The notes: a model not told the origin generated them from the letters alone. 64,000 bases of DNA from Sediminicoccus sp. KRV36 (GCF_023243115.1 NZ_CP085081.1:1-64000); one strand, 5' to 3'; shown: positions 1 through 9,244, numbered from the stretch's first letter. Numbers and translations are program-made.

Positions 1-306
1 TGGCCAGGACCATCTCAGGAAAAAGGAAAAAGAAGAAGAGGTGGTGGTTGGTAGTAGGGGGTGTGAATCATGGGGAGCCATCCTGTCCCGAAACCATCCA
101 CAGGGTTGTTCCAGGGATTGACAATGGCATGAGGCGGGCTTGTTGCTGGCCTGGCCAGGCTTTCCCCGTCCTGGTGCAGATGCATCATGGATTCATACAG
201 CCGGGGTGAAAATGTTCGGTTTGTCCCCGCTGTCAGTCGGCGTATCCTCCCTGGAGGCATTTCATCCCCGTTTTGCCCAGGTTCCAGCGGATTGATCCAC
301 AGCCCC
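1..306. other. Non-coding leader upstream of ppsR, possible edge of oriC
   Basis: No convincing gene is seen here. The stretch starts with a purine-rich tract (about 17-42) and holds three words close to the DnaA box consensus TTATCCACA: 293-301 (8 of 9), 94-102 (7 of 9) and, inverted, 62-70 (7 of 9). A TTGACA word lies at 118-123 without a good -10 partner. In many alphaproteobacteria the origin lies beside hemE and a conserved origin-flanking gene. An origin just left of the window is therefore possible, but this is inference from context and weak motifs. Confidence 0.3.
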
Positions 307-1197
307 ATGCCTGCTCGAAACACCAACCTGCACCTTGTCTCCGACAGCACGGGTGAGACGCTGAACAGCATCGCCCGCGCCGCGATCGCGCGTTTCGACA
401 ATGCGGGCGTCGTCCAGCATCGCTGGTTCCTGGTGCGCAGCCGCATGAACCTCGACCGCGTGATCGAAGGGATCGAGCAGGAGCCCGGGCCGGTGATCTT
501 CACCCTGGTGGATCGCAGCCTGCGCCATACGCTGGAGGAAACCTGCGGTCGCCTGGGAGTTCCCTGCCTCTCGGTGCTGGATTCCGTGATGGACCTGCTC
601 CAGGCCGAAATCGGCCTGCGCGCCACCGAGAAGCGCGCTGCCCAGCACGTCATGGATGCGGATTATTTTCGCCGGATTGACGCCATGCATTATGTGCTGA
701 GCCATGATGACGGGCAGGGCACGGCCGGCATCATGAATGCGGATGTTGTCCTGGTGGGGGTCTCACGCTCTTCCAAGACGCCCACCTGCTTCTACCTTGC
801 CAATCGTGGCGTGAAGGCCGCCAATGTGCCCCTGGTGCCGGGTGCGCCCCTGCCGCCCGAGCTGGAAAACCCGCCCTGCCCCGTGGTTGGCCTGACGATT
901 GACCCGGTTTCACTGATCGATATCCGCCGCCACCGGCTGAAGATCATCGGGGCAGGTGGCGTGCGCGTGGGCGAAAATGAATATGTCGACCCAGAGGCGG
1001 TGAAGCAGGAAATCCTGGCCGCGCGCCGTCTTTGTACCGCGCATGGCTGGCCCGTGATCGACGTGACGCGCCGCAGCATCGAGGAGACCGCCGCCACAGT
1101 GATGCAGCAGGTGGAACTGTGGCACCAGCGCCGTGGCAACAGCGATATCCTTGCCCCTGAGGACCCTGCCGCCGCCATTCTCGGCCCCAAGGCGTGA
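307..1197 (+). CDS. ppsR: Pyruvate, phosphate dikinase regulatory protein (DUF299 kinase/phosphorylase)
   Basis: A 296-residue protein of the DUF299 family. These bifunctional enzymes inactivate PPDK or PEP synthase by ADP-dependent threonine phosphorylation and reactivate it by Pi-dependent dephosphorylation. The N-terminus [13 protein letters not shown] and the P-loop-like [15 protein letters not shown] (about residue 150) are diagnostic. I start at ATG 307 because family homology begins within five residues of it. The frame stays open upstream to 187, but that extension has no recognisable content. The stop overlaps the GTG start of maf (GTGA), so the two are translationally coupled. Which synthase it controls cannot be told here, since neither ppdK nor ppsA is in the window. 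Confidence 0.93.
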   Translation: MPARNTNLHLVSDSTGETLNSIARAAIARFDNAGVVQHRWFLVRSRMNLDRVIEGIEQEPGPVIFTLVDRSLRHTLEETCGRLGVPCLSVLDSVMDLLQAEIGLRATEKRAAQHVMDADYFRRIDAMHYVLSHDDGQGTAGIMNADVVLVGVSRSSKTPTCFYLANRGVKAANVPLVPGAPLPPELENPPCPVVGLTIDPVSLIDIRRHRLKIIGAGGVRVGENEYVDPEAVKQEILAARRLCTAHGWPVIDVTRRSIEETAATVMQQVELWHQRRGNSDILAPEDPAAAILGPKA

Positions 1198-1787
1198 GGT
1201 TGATCCTGGCCTCGCAAAGCCTGTCCCGCCGGGCTTTGCTGGAAGGCGCCGGGCTGGCCTTTGAAACCATGCCCGCCGCCGTGGATGAGACCGCCATCAA
1301 GGAAAGTGCCCAGGCCGAAGGCGTCTCGGCAGCGGATACCGCCATTCTGCTGGCGGATGCCAAGGCGGCGCGCATTGCCCGCCGGCATCCAGAAGCCACG
1401 GTCATCGGCGCCGATCAATTGCTGGTGTGCGACGGCGAATGGTTCGACAAGCCCGTGGACCTGGCGGCCGCGCGGCAGCATCTGCATCGCTTGCGCAATC
1501 GCGCCCATGAATTGCTGACCGCTGTCGTCGTCTGGAAAAACGGCCAGCGGGCCTGGCATCATCTGGCAACACCACGCTTGGCCATGCGGGATTTCTCCGA
1601 AGCATTCCTGGATGAGTACCTGGCCCGCGAAGGCGCCTTCGTGACGCAAAGCGTGGGCGCCTATCGGCTGGAGGGCATGGGCATCCAGCTGATGCGCGAT
1701 ATCCGGGGCGAGCATACGGCCATATTGGGCCTGCCCTTGCTGCCCCTGCTGGCCTATCTGCGGGATTCCGGCGCGCTGAAAGGGTAG
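1194..1787 (+). CDS. maf: Maf-like nucleoside triphosphate pyrophosphatase
   Basis: A 197-residue Maf/HAM1-fold protein. Family members hydrolyse non-canonical or specific NTPs to NMP and PPi in the cytoplasm as house-cleaning enzymes. Visible signatures are the N-terminal [13 protein letters not shown] (the family usually has S-x-S/P-R-R), VIGADQLL in the middle, and [12 protein letters not shown] followed by ILGLPL at the C-terminus. The GTG start overlaps the ppsR stop by four bases. The ppsR-maf pair is common near alphaproteobacterial origins. Substrate preference (dTTP/UTP or m7GTP) cannot be assigned from sequence alone. Confidence 0.92.
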   Translation: MRLILASQSLSRRALLEGAGLAFETMPAAVDETAIKESAQAEGVSAADTAILLADAKAARIARRHPEATVIGADQLLVCDGEWFDKPVDLAAARQHLHRLRNRAHELLTAVVVWKNGQRAWHHLATPRLAMRDFSEAFLDEYLAREGAFVTQSVGAYRLEGMGIQLMRDIRGEHTAILGLPLLPLLAYLRDSGALKG

Positions 1788-1809
1788 CAGCCCGCGTTCT
1801 CGCGGCGCT

Positions 1810-2988
1810 TCAGGACAGGACGCCGTCATCCCGCAGCTGTTGAACCTCAGCCGGTGTCAGGCCGAGCTCGGCGCAGATGTCGGCATTATGGGTGCCGGGC
1901 AGGCTGAGATCATGCCGCAGGCCGGGGCGCTCGCCATCGAGGGTGATGGGCAAAGCGGGCAGCTTCACGCTGCGGCCATCCGGCAGTGTCAGCGGCACCA
2001 GGCCGCCATTGGCGTTCAGATGCGGGTCATCGAACAGATCGGCCGGCTTGCCGATGGGTGCGTAGGGCAGGCCGAGCGCTTCGCATTTTTCCATGAGCGC
2101 TGGCTTGGTATAGTGGCGCAACGCCGCCGCGATCACCGGGATGGTGCGGGCCCGCTGGGCCACACGCTGCTGCTTGGTGGCCAGTGTTGCATCCGCCGCC
2201 AGCTCATCCAGCCCGAAAGCCGCGCAAAAGGCTGGCCAGGCGGTATCCGTGACCACCCCGACAAAGACCTGGCCACCATCCGAAGTGTCAAACACGTCAT
2301 AGACGGGCCAGGCCGGGGTGCGCGTGCTCATGGGCGGGGGGGCTGTGCCGGTGATGGCGGCCTGGGCCATGTGCTGGGACATCAGGAGCGCCACGGTTTC
2401 GAACAGGGCCGCTTCCACATACCGGCCACGGCCGGTCTGGGCGCGCTCCGTCACGACGGAAAGAATGGCTATGGCGGCGGAAAGCCCGCCCATGATGTCG
2501 ATCACCGAAGAACCCGCCCGCATCGGCCGTCCTTCCGGGCCGGTCATGTAGGCGAGGCCCCCCATCATCTGCACCACCTCATCCAGCGCCGTGCGATGCT
2601 GATAGGGACCGTTCAGGAAGCCCTTGCAGGAGCAATAGATCAGGCGGGGATTTTCAGCGCTCAATGCCGCATAGCCCAGGCCCAGCTTGTCCATCGCGCC
2701 GGGGCGGAAATTCTCGATCAGCACATCGCTGCGCGCGATCAGGCGCTTCACCAGAGCGAGGCCGCGGGGCGATTTGATATCCACGCAGAGGGAACGCCGA
2801 TTGCGCTGAAAGCTCGCGTAGAAGCCCGTGCCGGAGCCGGTCAATGCCCGCGTCGAATCCCCCTTGGGGGCGGGCTCCACCTTGACGACATCGGCGCCGA
2901 GATCCGCCATCACCATGCCGGCGGTGGGTCCCATCACCATATGGGTGAATTCAACGACCTTCAGCGCGGCAAGCGGGGCGATGGTCAT
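1810..2988 (-). CDS. CaiB/BaiF (family III) CoA transferase
   Basis: A 392-residue family III CoA transferase, which moves CoA between carboxylic acids through aspartyl-CoA intermediates. Evidence: N-terminal LKVVEFTHMVMGPTAGMVMA, the DLGADVVKVEP segment, the NRRSLCVDIKSPRG motif, and SVIDIMGGLSAA, which carries the probable catalytic Asp. ATG 2988 is preferred because CAGGAGAG lies 7-8 bases upstream and homology begins at once. A 17-residue upstream extension is possible but has no support. It is transcribed towards maf and stops 22 bases from it. The substrates are unknown and no neighbouring acyl-CoA dehydrogenase hints at a pathway. Confidence 0.9.
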   Translation of the reverse strand: MTIAPLAALKVVEFTHMVMGPTAGMVMADLGADVVKVEPAPKGDSTRALTGSGTGFYASFQRNRRSLCVDIKSPRGLALVKRLIARSDVLIENFRPGAMDKLGLGYAALSAENPRLIYCSCKGFLNGPYQHRTALDEVVQMMGGLAYMTGPEGRPMRAGSSVIDIMGGLSAAIAILSVVTERAQTGRGRYVEAALFETVALLMSQHMAQAAITGTAPPPMSTRTPAWPVYDVFDTSDGGQVFVGVVTDTAWPAFCAAFGLDELAADATLATKQQRVAQRARTIPVIAAALRHYTKPALMEKCEALGLPYAPIGKPADLFDDPHLNANGGLVPLTLPDGRSVKLPALPITLDGERPGLRHDLSLPGTHNADICAELGLTPAEVQQLRDDGVLS

Positions 2989-3045
2989 GGCGAAACTCTC
3001 CTGAATCACAAGCTTGGGCGCCGGATGTGGTGGTGGCAAGTGGGC

Positions 3046-4209
3046 TTAATCCGCGGCCAGCTGACCCAGGAATACACCGCAAAGCTGCGCGATGCGCGGG
3101 CCCGCCTTGCCATCGCCATAGGGGGAGGTGCCGCGGGCGAAGCCGCCCCCCGCCGCGGGATCGTCCAGGAAACGCGAAACCGCCTCCAGGATGGTGTCGG
3201 TCTGCGTGCCGATGAGCCGGACAAACCCCGCCTCGACCAGTTCCGGCCGCTCGGTTTCGGCGCGAAGCACAAGGACTGGCTTGCCCAGGGCCGGGGCTTC
3301 TTCCTGCAAGCCGCCACTGTCGGTCAGCACGAGGTGACAGTTTTTCAGCAAGCCCGTCATGCGCGGATAGTCCACGGCCTCGATCAGATGCACCCGCCCG
3401 AGCGAACCCAGCATGGGTTGCACCACCTGGCGCAGGGCAGGGTTGGGATGCATGGGATAGACGAATTCCACATCGGGGAAGCGTGCATGCAGGGCACAGA
3501 TGGCCTGGCAGATATTGCGCAGATTCTCGCCCGTATTCTCACGCCGGTGCATGGTGAGCAGGATCATTCGCCGGCCTGGCTGGCTCGGATAGGGCAATGC
3601 AGGCTCGGGCCGGGCAGCGACATCCAGCAGGGCATCAATCACCGGATTGCCGGTGACGTGGATCAGGCCGGGGGCAATCCCCTCACGCAGGAGATTGGCG
3701 CGCGCCCCCATGCTGGGGGCGAAGTGGATGGCGGCGATGCGCGCGGCGAGGACACGGTTGAATTCCTCGGGGAAGGGATAGCCCGGGTCATGGGTGCGAA
3801 GCCCGGCCTCCACATGGCCGAAGGGAATGCGGCGGTAGAAGCTGGCCATGGCCGAGGCCAGCACCGTGGTGGTATCGCCCTGCGCCAGCACCAGGGCGGG
3901 TTGCTGCTCAGCCAGCACGGGATCGAGTTGCTGGAGGATGCGCGCGGTCAATTCGGCCAGGCTTTGCCCAGGCTGCATCACCTCCAGCTCGCGATCGGGC
4001 CGGATGCCGAATATGCCCAGCATCTGGCCGATCATGTCGCGGTGCTGGCCGGTGCTGACCACCGTGACCCGCGCCCAGGGCTGGTCGCGCAGCGCATGGA
4101 TGACGGGCGCCATCTTCACCGCTTCCGGGCGCGTCCCGAGGATGCAGAAGATATCGCTGATGCTGATCGGCCACCTATCGAGCTTGGTATCGAAGACGCA
4201 GAAACCCAA
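3046..4209 (-). CDS. wecB: UDP-N-acetylglucosamine 2-epimerase (non-hydrolysing)
   Basis: A 387-residue GT-B-fold epimerase that interconverts UDP-GlcNAc and UDP-ManNAc, feeding ManNAc-containing surface polysaccharides. Motifs: ILGTRPEAVKMAPVI near residue 22, GHVEAGLRTHDP, MHRRENTGENL and TDSGGLQEEAP, all typical of WecB. The only in-frame start before the conserved block is a TTG at 4209, leaving about 19 unusual residues ahead of it. The true N-terminus is therefore uncertain. It may serve the glycosyltransferase genes elsewhere in the window (9245-10507, 54365-60921), but no WecC dehydrogenase is present here. Confidence 0.9.
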   Translation of the reverse strand: MGFCVFDTKLDRWPISISDIFCILGTRPEAVKMAPVIHALRDQPWARVTVVSTGQHRDMIGQMLGIFGIRPDRELEVMQPGQSLAELTARILQQLDPVLAEQQPALVLAQGDTTTVLASAMASFYRRIPFGHVEAGLRTHDPGYPFPEEFNRVLAARIAAIHFAPSMGARANLLREGIAPGLIHVTGNPVIDALLDVAARPEPALPYPSQPGRRMILLTMHRRENTGENLRNICQAICALHARFPDVEFVYPMHPNPALRQVVQPMLGSLGRVHLIEAVDYPRMTGLLKNCHLVLTDSGGLQEEAPALGKPVLVLRAETERPELVEAGFVRLIGTQTDTILEAVSRFLDDPAAGGGFARGTSPYGDGKAGPRIAQLCGVFLGQLAAD

Positions 4210-4500
4210 GCTTCCGGCCAGGGAGAGAACATGAGGCGATGCTTACCGGAAATACCCGGCAAACATGCCCAATCAGCAGGAATGTATCTGAACGGCGCTT
4301 GGGATTTCAACCGGCATCCATGCGCCATGTGACGCGTTCCGCTGGCGGAACAGGTCCGCGCGAGGCGGATGCTGCCTCAAGCCATGGGAAGGGTCGGGCG
4401 GGGGTACTGAAGAAGAAGTGCCAGGGGCGGCTTCCGTCACGGCCCCTGGCCTGATGCAGTCTCACCGGATCAGGCGGTGACCGCCTGATCCGGTGATGCA
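4210..4500. other. Intergenic region between wecB and the aldolase
   Basis: About 290 bases with no supportable gene; short open frames on both strands have no recognisable content. The only clear structure is the hairpin at 4462-4496, described separately. Confidence 0.5.
4462..4496 (-). terminator. Perfect 16-bp hairpin after the aldolase gene
   Basis: Arms 4462-4477 and 4481-4496 are perfectly complementary, with a 3-base loop. The hairpin begins five bases beyond the stop of the minus-strand aldolase gene. There is no U-run, so termination may be Rho-assisted or the stem may protect the mRNA 3' end. Confidence 0.5.
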
Positions 4501-5265
4501 TCAGCCGCGGGCGACCTTCACCGCGCTTTTTGCAGCGCCCACCATCAGCCCGACTTCATTGGCGATGGTGACAAGCTTGAAGCCCATCTTGATCATCCGG
4601 TTGGCGTATTCCGGCGAGCCATTATGCAGCCCGGCCGCGATACCGCGCTTGGATGTCTCCTTCAGCAGCTTCTCGTAGATGCCGAGGATGAACGGGTCCT
4701 CCACATCCAGCTTTGGCTCCAACCCATAGGAGAAGCTGAGATCGGACGGGCCGACATAGATGCCGTCAATGCCCGGCACGTCGAGGATGGCTTCGATGTT
4801 CTCGATCGCCTGCTTGGTCTCGATCATCGGGATGACGAGAATGTCGTCATTCGCCGTCTTCTGGTAGCTGCCGGAGGAGCCATAGGCACCCGCGCGGATC
4901 GGCCCGTTGGAGCGTGTGCCGCGCGGCGGGTATTTGCTGAACTGCACCAGGTTGGCGGCTTCCTGCGGGGTGTTCACCATCGGGCAGATCACGCCATAGG
5001 CGCCGGCATCCAGCACCTTGCCGATGATGCCCGGCTCATTCCACGGCACCCGCACCATCGGCGTCGCACCCGAGCCCGAGGCGGCGATGCCCTGAAAGCA
5101 GGCCACGCAGGAAAGGTAGTCCTGCACGCCATGCTGCATGTCCACCGTGACGGAATCCCAGCCGCACTGGCTGTACATCTCGGCACTGAAGGCGTTGGGA
5201 ATGGCGAGCCATCCATTCACCACGGCCTTGCCTGATTTCCAGGCTTCTTTGACCTTGTTCGCCAT
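4501..5265 (-). CDS. HpcH/HpaI-family class II aldolase
   Basis: A 254-residue protein of the HpcH/HpaI aldolase/citrate lyase family, whose members cleave 2-keto-3-deoxy acids to pyruvate or a related oxoacid plus an aldehyde, using a divalent metal. Visible features: GWDSVTVDMQHG near the N-terminus, VICPMVNTPQEA, the metal-ligand region VIPMIETKQAIEN, and GIDGIYVGPSDLS. An AGGAGG sits about nine bases upstream of the ATG, giving a firm start. It stands alone between two intergenic gaps and is followed by a strong hairpin. The natural substrate cannot be inferred. Confidence 0.88.
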   Translation of the reverse strand: MANKVKEAWKSGKAVVNGWLAIPNAFSAEMYSQCGWDSVTVDMQHGVQDYLSCVACFQGIAASGSGATPMVRVPWNEPGIIGKVLDAGAYGVICPMVNTPQEAANLVQFSKYPPRGTRSNGPIRAGAYGSSGSYQKTANDDILVIPMIETKQAIENIEAILDVPGIDGIYVGPSDLSFSYGLEPKLDVEDPFILGIYEKLLKETSKRGIAAGLHNGSPEYANRMIKMGFKLVTIANEVGLMVGAAKSAVKVARG

Positions 5266-5404
5266 CGCTTTTCCTCCTGCGTTGCATACGAGGCGGGAAA
5301 GCTAGGACGGAAGTGCGGGGCTGGTAAGACCTGTGGCCGGCTCTGCACCGGGTGATTTCAAGCCATCCCAGCAGCGGGAACATGCCGTGGCCCAGGGGCC
5401 AGCC

Positions 5405-5785
5405 TCAGGGGCAATCAACCCGCACGCCGCTTGCCACCGTGCCAAGCGAGGGCTGGCCCATGGATTTCGGCCATTGGACGAGCGGCAACATCAATCCCTG
5501 CCCGGCCGGCATGGAAAGGCTGCGCGCCGTTGCCTGGCTGATCGTCCCCGCCGGCCCCGTATAGGTGACAACCGTGTTGATCGCGCTGCCCGAGGAATTG
5601 GCGAAGGTACCGCTATATTGCCAAGGCCGCCGCGCATCGCTGACCGAGCGCGGGTCGAGCGTGATGTTGGTGAGGCTGATTCGCCCATTGCAGAATTGCG
5701 CCAGCTGCGCCTGGGCGGGGGCTGCCGGAACGGCGAGCCCCAGGGCCAGCGCCAGGGCCGATAGGGGGAGGATGCGGTGCAACAT
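5405..5785 (-). CDS. Small secreted protein, family A (CNGRI type)
   Basis: 126 residues with a clear Sec signal peptide (LPLSALALALGLAVPAAPAQA). The mature part begins QLAQFCNGRISLTN and ends in VRVDCP, so two cysteines near the ends could form a disulfide. The same plan (signal, C-[ND]-GRI, C-terminal Cys-Pro) is seen in the gene at 8704-9090, making the two likely paralogues. GGAGA precedes the ATG. The frame is open much further upstream, but the signal peptide fixes the start. Function unknown; it is not placed in any named family. Confidence 0.75.
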   Translation of the reverse strand: MLHRILPLSALALALGLAVPAAPAQAQLAQFCNGRISLTNITLDPRSVSDARRPWQYSGTFANSSGSAINTVVTYTGPAGTISQATARSLSMPAGQGLMLPLVQWPKSMGQPSLGTVASGVRVDCP

Positions 5786-5959
5786 GTTCGTCTCCGTGGA
5801 ATGCCTGGAAGACTGGGCCGCGCCATCCCCAAGGGCAACGCCATCCGGCCCATCACGCCGATCGGCCTGCCCGATGATGCAACCCTGATCTCCCCGCCCC
5901 GACCATCGCCCAAGCGGCGCGAAGCGGGCATGATTGCCGGGACACCGGGAGGACACGCC

Positions 5960-7390
5960 ATGAACACCCTTGCTTCCGCATCCGCTTCCCCATCCGCTTC
6001 CCCCCTGGCTCCTCGGCCCGTGGATGCCGTGATCGCGGCCGCCCGCGCCCTGCTGGGGGACCGGATGACGACCCATGACGCCATCCGCCAGCAGCACAGC
6101 CGCGGCGAGGATACTTCGACGCCAACCCTGCCCGATGGCGTCGCCTTCGTCGAAACCACGGCCGAGGTCAGCGAAATCCTGAAGCTCTGCCACCAGCATG
6201 GCGTGCCGGTGACGCCCTTTGGGGCGGGCACCTCGCTGGAAGGGCATGTGAACCCGGTGCGTGCCGGGATTTCCCTCGATCTCAGCCGCATGACCGGCAT
6301 CCTCGAGGTCAATGCCGAAGATATGGACGGGCTGGTCGAGCCTGGCGTGACGCGCCAGCAGCTCAATGAATATCTGCGCGACCAGGGCCTGTTCTTTCCG
6401 GTGGATCCGGGTTCCGTCTGCACCATCGGCGGCATGTGCGCGACGCGGGCTTCCGGCACCAATGCCGTGCGCTACGGCACCATCCGGGAAAACGTCCTGG
6501 GCCTCGAAGTCGTGCTGGCGGATGGGCGCGTGATCCAGACCGGCGGCCGCACGCGAAAGGCGGCCAATGGCTACGACCTGACGCGGCTGTTCATCGGCAG
6601 TGAGGGCACGCTTGGCGTCATCACCAAGGTGCGGCTGCGCCTGCACGGCATCCCCGAAGCGACCAGCGCCGCCGTCTGCCAATTCCCGACGCTGGCCGAT
6701 GCGGTGAACAGCGTCATCACCACCATGCAGCTGGGCATTCCCGTTGCCCGCATCGAATTGCTGGATGAGGTGCAGATGGCGGCCTGCATCGCCTATTCCA
6801 AGCTGGAGGGCTACGCCGCCGCCCCCACGCTCTTTCTGGAATTCCATGGCACCGAGGCAGGTGTCGCCGAACAGGCGGAGAGCGTGCAGGCCATCACCGC
6901 GGATTACAACGGCTCAGGCTTTGCCTGGGCGCGCGATGCCGAAACGCGCAACAAGCTGTGGAAAGCGCGGCATGACGCCTACTGGGCCTGCATCGCCGCC
7001 AGGCCGGGTTCGCGCGGCATCGCCACCGATGTCTGCGTGCCCATTTCCCGCCTGGCCGAGGCGCTGCTCGGCGCCAAGCAGGATATCGAGGAATCCGGCC
7101 TGATGGCGCCCATCGTCGGCCATGTGGGCGATGGCAATTTTCACACGGTCATCCTGGTCGAGGAAGGCAACCCCGCCGCCATGGATGCCGCCTGGGAGCT
7201 GGACAAGAAGATCGTCCGCCGCGCGCTCGATCTCGGCGGCACATGCTCGGGCGAACATGGCATTGGCCTGGGCAAGCGCGAATTCCTGGAGGCCGAGCAC
7301 GGGATGGAGGCCATCGCCGTGATGCGCAGCCTGAAGGCGGCGATGGACCCCAGGGGCATCCTCAATCCGGGCAAGATGTTCCGCAATTGA
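5960..7390 (+). CDS. FAD-linked oxidase (GlcD / D-lactate dehydrogenase type)
   Basis: A 476-residue flavoprotein of the VAO/GlcD family, oxidising a D-2-hydroxy acid such as D-lactate or glycolate. The FAD-binding part contains VTPFGAGTSLEGH and GGMCATRASGTNAVRYG. The C-terminal FAD-oxidase domain holds VGHVGDGNFH, GTCSGEHGIGLGKREFL and a closing DPRGILNPGKMF. ATG 5960 is chosen because GGGAGGA lies about nine bases upstream, although the frame is open further left. Its stop overlaps the TTG start of the MFS gene (TTGA), so uptake and oxidation of one substrate may be linked. It lacks the Fe-S domain of larger D-lactate dehydrogenases. Confidence 0.9.
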   Translation: MNTLASASASPSASPLAPRPVDAVIAAARALLGDRMTTHDAIRQQHSRGEDTSTPTLPDGVAFVETTAEVSEILKLCHQHGVPVTPFGAGTSLEGHVNPVRAGISLDLSRMTGILEVNAEDMDGLVEPGVTRQQLNEYLRDQGLFFPVDPGSVCTIGGMCATRASGTNAVRYGTIRENVLGLEVVLADGRVIQTGGRTRKAANGYDLTRLFIGSEGTLGVITKVRLRLHGIPEATSAAVCQFPTLADAVNSVITTMQLGIPVARIELLDEVQMAACIAYSKLEGYAAAPTLFLEFHGTEAGVAEQAESVQAITADYNGSGFAWARDAETRNKLWKARHDAYWACIAARPGSRGIATDVCVPISRLAEALLGAKQDIEESGLMAPIVGHVGDGNFHTVILVEEGNPAAMDAAWELDKKIVRRALDLGGTCSGEHGIGLGKREFLEAEHGMEAIAVMRSLKAAMDPRGILNPGKMFRN

Positions 7391-8562
7391 ATCCCATCGC
7401 CGCCCCGCTCCTGGCGCTCACGCTGGGGCATGTGTTTTCCAATGCGGTGCGCACGCTTCCGGCCGTGGCGACGGATGTGCTCACGCGTGACCTTGCGATC
7501 AGCGCGGAGACGCTGGCCGGCATCACCGGCGCTTTCCCGGCGGCCTTCGCCGCGGCGATGATCCCGGTTGGCGTGGGGCTGGATCGCTATGGGGTGAAGC
7601 CGGTGGCCCTCACCCTCATGGCGATTGCCGTGCTGGGCTCGGGCATGGCGGCCCTGGCTCCCTCGGCCGCGACGTTGCTGCTGGCGCAGATCGTGCTCGG
7701 CATCGCCTGTTCGGGCATGATGATGTGCCCGATGACCTATGCGGCGCGGGCGGTGCCGCAGGCGCAGTTCGGGCTCTGGGCCGGGATGATCCAGGGCATT
7801 GGCAATTCGGGGATGATCCTCTCCGCCTCGCCCCTTGCCTGGCTGGTGGAAGTGGCGGGTTGGCGTGCCGGCTTCTGGGCCTGCGGCGTGCTCGCGCTGG
7901 TCGCGATGGCGGCGGTGTTCCTGACAGTGCGGCATGAACGCCCGGTCGAGGCCGCGCGTGTCAGCATCTGGCAGAATGCGCGGGAGGTGATGGGCTTCGC
8001 CCTCTCCCCCCGGCTGCGCGGCTTGATGGCCCTGGCCTTCGTCTCCTTCGGCGCGGTGCTGGGGGTGCGCGGGCTGTGGGGCGGGCCCTGGCTGATGGAC
8101 ATCAAGGGGATGGGCCGGATCGAGGCCGGGCATCTGTTGCTGGCCTGCACACTGACGCTGGTGGCCGGCCCGGCACTCGCCGGATGGGTGGTCAGCCGCT
8201 TTGGCCAATTGCGGCGCCTGTTGCTGGGCGGGCATCTGGCGGCGGCGGGCTTCATCGTCCTGCTGGTGCTGGGCGGACCGCTCGGCTTTCCGCCCTGGGC
8301 GGATGGGCTGCTGCTGGTGTTGTTCGGTGCCAGCATCACCTTCCAGATCCTGTGCTTCGCCCTGCTGCGCAGCCTGGTGCGCCCTGAGGAAGCGGGGCGC
8401 GCGCTTTCGGCGCAGAACATCTTCTTCTTCGGCGGGGCGGCCGTGTTGCAGGGCTTGAGCGGCCTGGCCGCTGCACTGGGCGGCGTGGCCGCAGCCTTGC
8501 TCACTTTTGCCGTGGCGCTGGTGGTCGGCTGTGCGCTGTTCATGCGCTGGCAGAAGGCTTAG
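7387..8562 (+). CDS. MFS transporter
   Basis: A hydrophobic protein of 391 residues with about 12 predicted membrane segments and the major facilitator pattern GVGLDRYGVKPVAL after helix 2. Other typical stretches are the helix-4/5 region and a long run of hydrophobic blocks to the end. The TTG at 7387 overlaps the stop of the FAD-linked oxidase (TTGA), and homology begins there (NPIAAPLLALTLGH). No earlier start gives MFS-like sequence. Co-translation suggests it imports the hydroxy acid used by the oxidase, but the substrate is not visible. Confidence 0.87.
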   Translation: MNPIAAPLLALTLGHVFSNAVRTLPAVATDVLTRDLAISAETLAGITGAFPAAFAAAMIPVGVGLDRYGVKPVALTLMAIAVLGSGMAALAPSAATLLLAQIVLGIACSGMMMCPMTYAARAVPQAQFGLWAGMIQGIGNSGMILSASPLAWLVEVAGWRAGFWACGVLALVAMAAVFLTVRHERPVEAARVSIWQNAREVMGFALSPRLRGLMALAFVSFGAVLGVRGLWGGPWLMDIKGMGRIEAGHLLLACTLTLVAGPALAGWVVSRFGQLRRLLLGGHLAAAGFIVLLVLGGPLGFPPWADGLLLVLFGASITFQILCFALLRSLVRPEEAGRALSAQNIFFFGGAAVLQGLSGLAAALGGVAAALLTFAVALVVGCALFMRWQKA

Positions 8563-8574
8563 CGCGTTCTTGAT

Positions 8575-8594
8575 GCCCGGCCGCTTTGCCGGGC
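8575..8594 (+). terminator. Possible terminator hairpin after the MFS gene
   Basis: Arms GCCCGGC (8575-8581) and GCCGGGC (8588-8594) flank a 6-base loop, 13 bases beyond the MFS stop. There is no T-run, so the assignment is weak. Confidence 0.3.
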
Positions 8595-8703
8595 GCTTCG
8601 GGGGATGCGTGCAGCCGGAAGGCTGGAGCGGCTTCGCCGTCTTTGCGTTCTGCGGGAGCCCGCCATCGCCCGGCCCCTCGCGCGGGGCCAGGCCTGGGCG
8701 CCA

Positions 8704-9090
8704 TCACCGCGGGCAGGTCACCTGCGTGTAGCGAATCATATCCGCCTGGCTGAGCTGCCCCGTGCCCGACGGGTTGTTGAAGTTCTGCTGGCCCAGCTGC
8801 ACCGTGACCTGCTGGTAGCTCGCCAGATGCGCCACGACCGAGCCGTTCTGCGCCCCGATGATGTGTGGCGCGGTGAAGCGCACCGTGTAGCGGATCGACT
8901 CGCCCGACTGGTTCTGCAACTGCACGAAGTAGGGCACGGACGAGCGGGAGCCATTGCTCTGCACATTGCTGTAGAAGGAATTGGCGACGATCCGCCCATC
9001 GCAGTAGCGGGCCATCTGTGCCTGCGCGCCAACCGAGGCGAAGGCGATGGGAAGCGCGGCGAGAGCCGCGAGGGTGAAGCGCTTGGACAT
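8704..9090 (-). CDS. Small secreted protein, family A (CDGRI type)
   Basis: 128 residues with a Sec signal peptide ending near ASVGAQAQ. The mature protein opens MARYCDGRI and ends VTCPR. This layout matches the protein at 5405-5785 (C-[ND]-GRI start, S-rich middle, C-terminal Cys-Pro), so they are probable paralogues about 3 kb apart. Polar residues dominate the mature part and no membrane segment follows the signal. AGGAGGG lies nine bases upstream of the ATG. Probably periplasmic; no function can be assigned. Confidence 0.78.
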   Translation of the reverse strand: MSKRFTLAALAALPIAFASVGAQAQMARYCDGRIVANSFYSNVQSNGSRSSVPYFVQLQNQSGESIRYTVRFTAPHIIGAQNGSVVAHLASYQQVTVQLGQQNFNNPSGTGQLSQADMIRYTQVTCPR

Positions 9091-9244
9091 GGTGTGGTTC
9101 CCTCCTGTTTCTTCAGGCCCGGGTCATTCCGTCCTGATGTCAGCAAGCTATCCGGCCGCCACCATTGGCACCAATCCGCAAAACCTGAGCTTCCGATAGC
9201 CATCACCGATCACGTCCTGATCGTTGCGCAGTCAGCGCGCCCGT

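Noticed and set aside
1840..4332. 830-residue open frame on the plus strand
   Set aside because: It is antisense to the CoA transferase and wecB genes; its His/Gly/Gln/Ala-rich composition is typical of a shadow frame in GC-rich DNA and no motif is present.
5786..6847. Extension of the 5405-5785 protein to 480 residues
   Set aside because: The extra sequence is antisense to the FAD oxidase gene, while a perfect signal peptide and ribosome-binding site mark the shorter protein.
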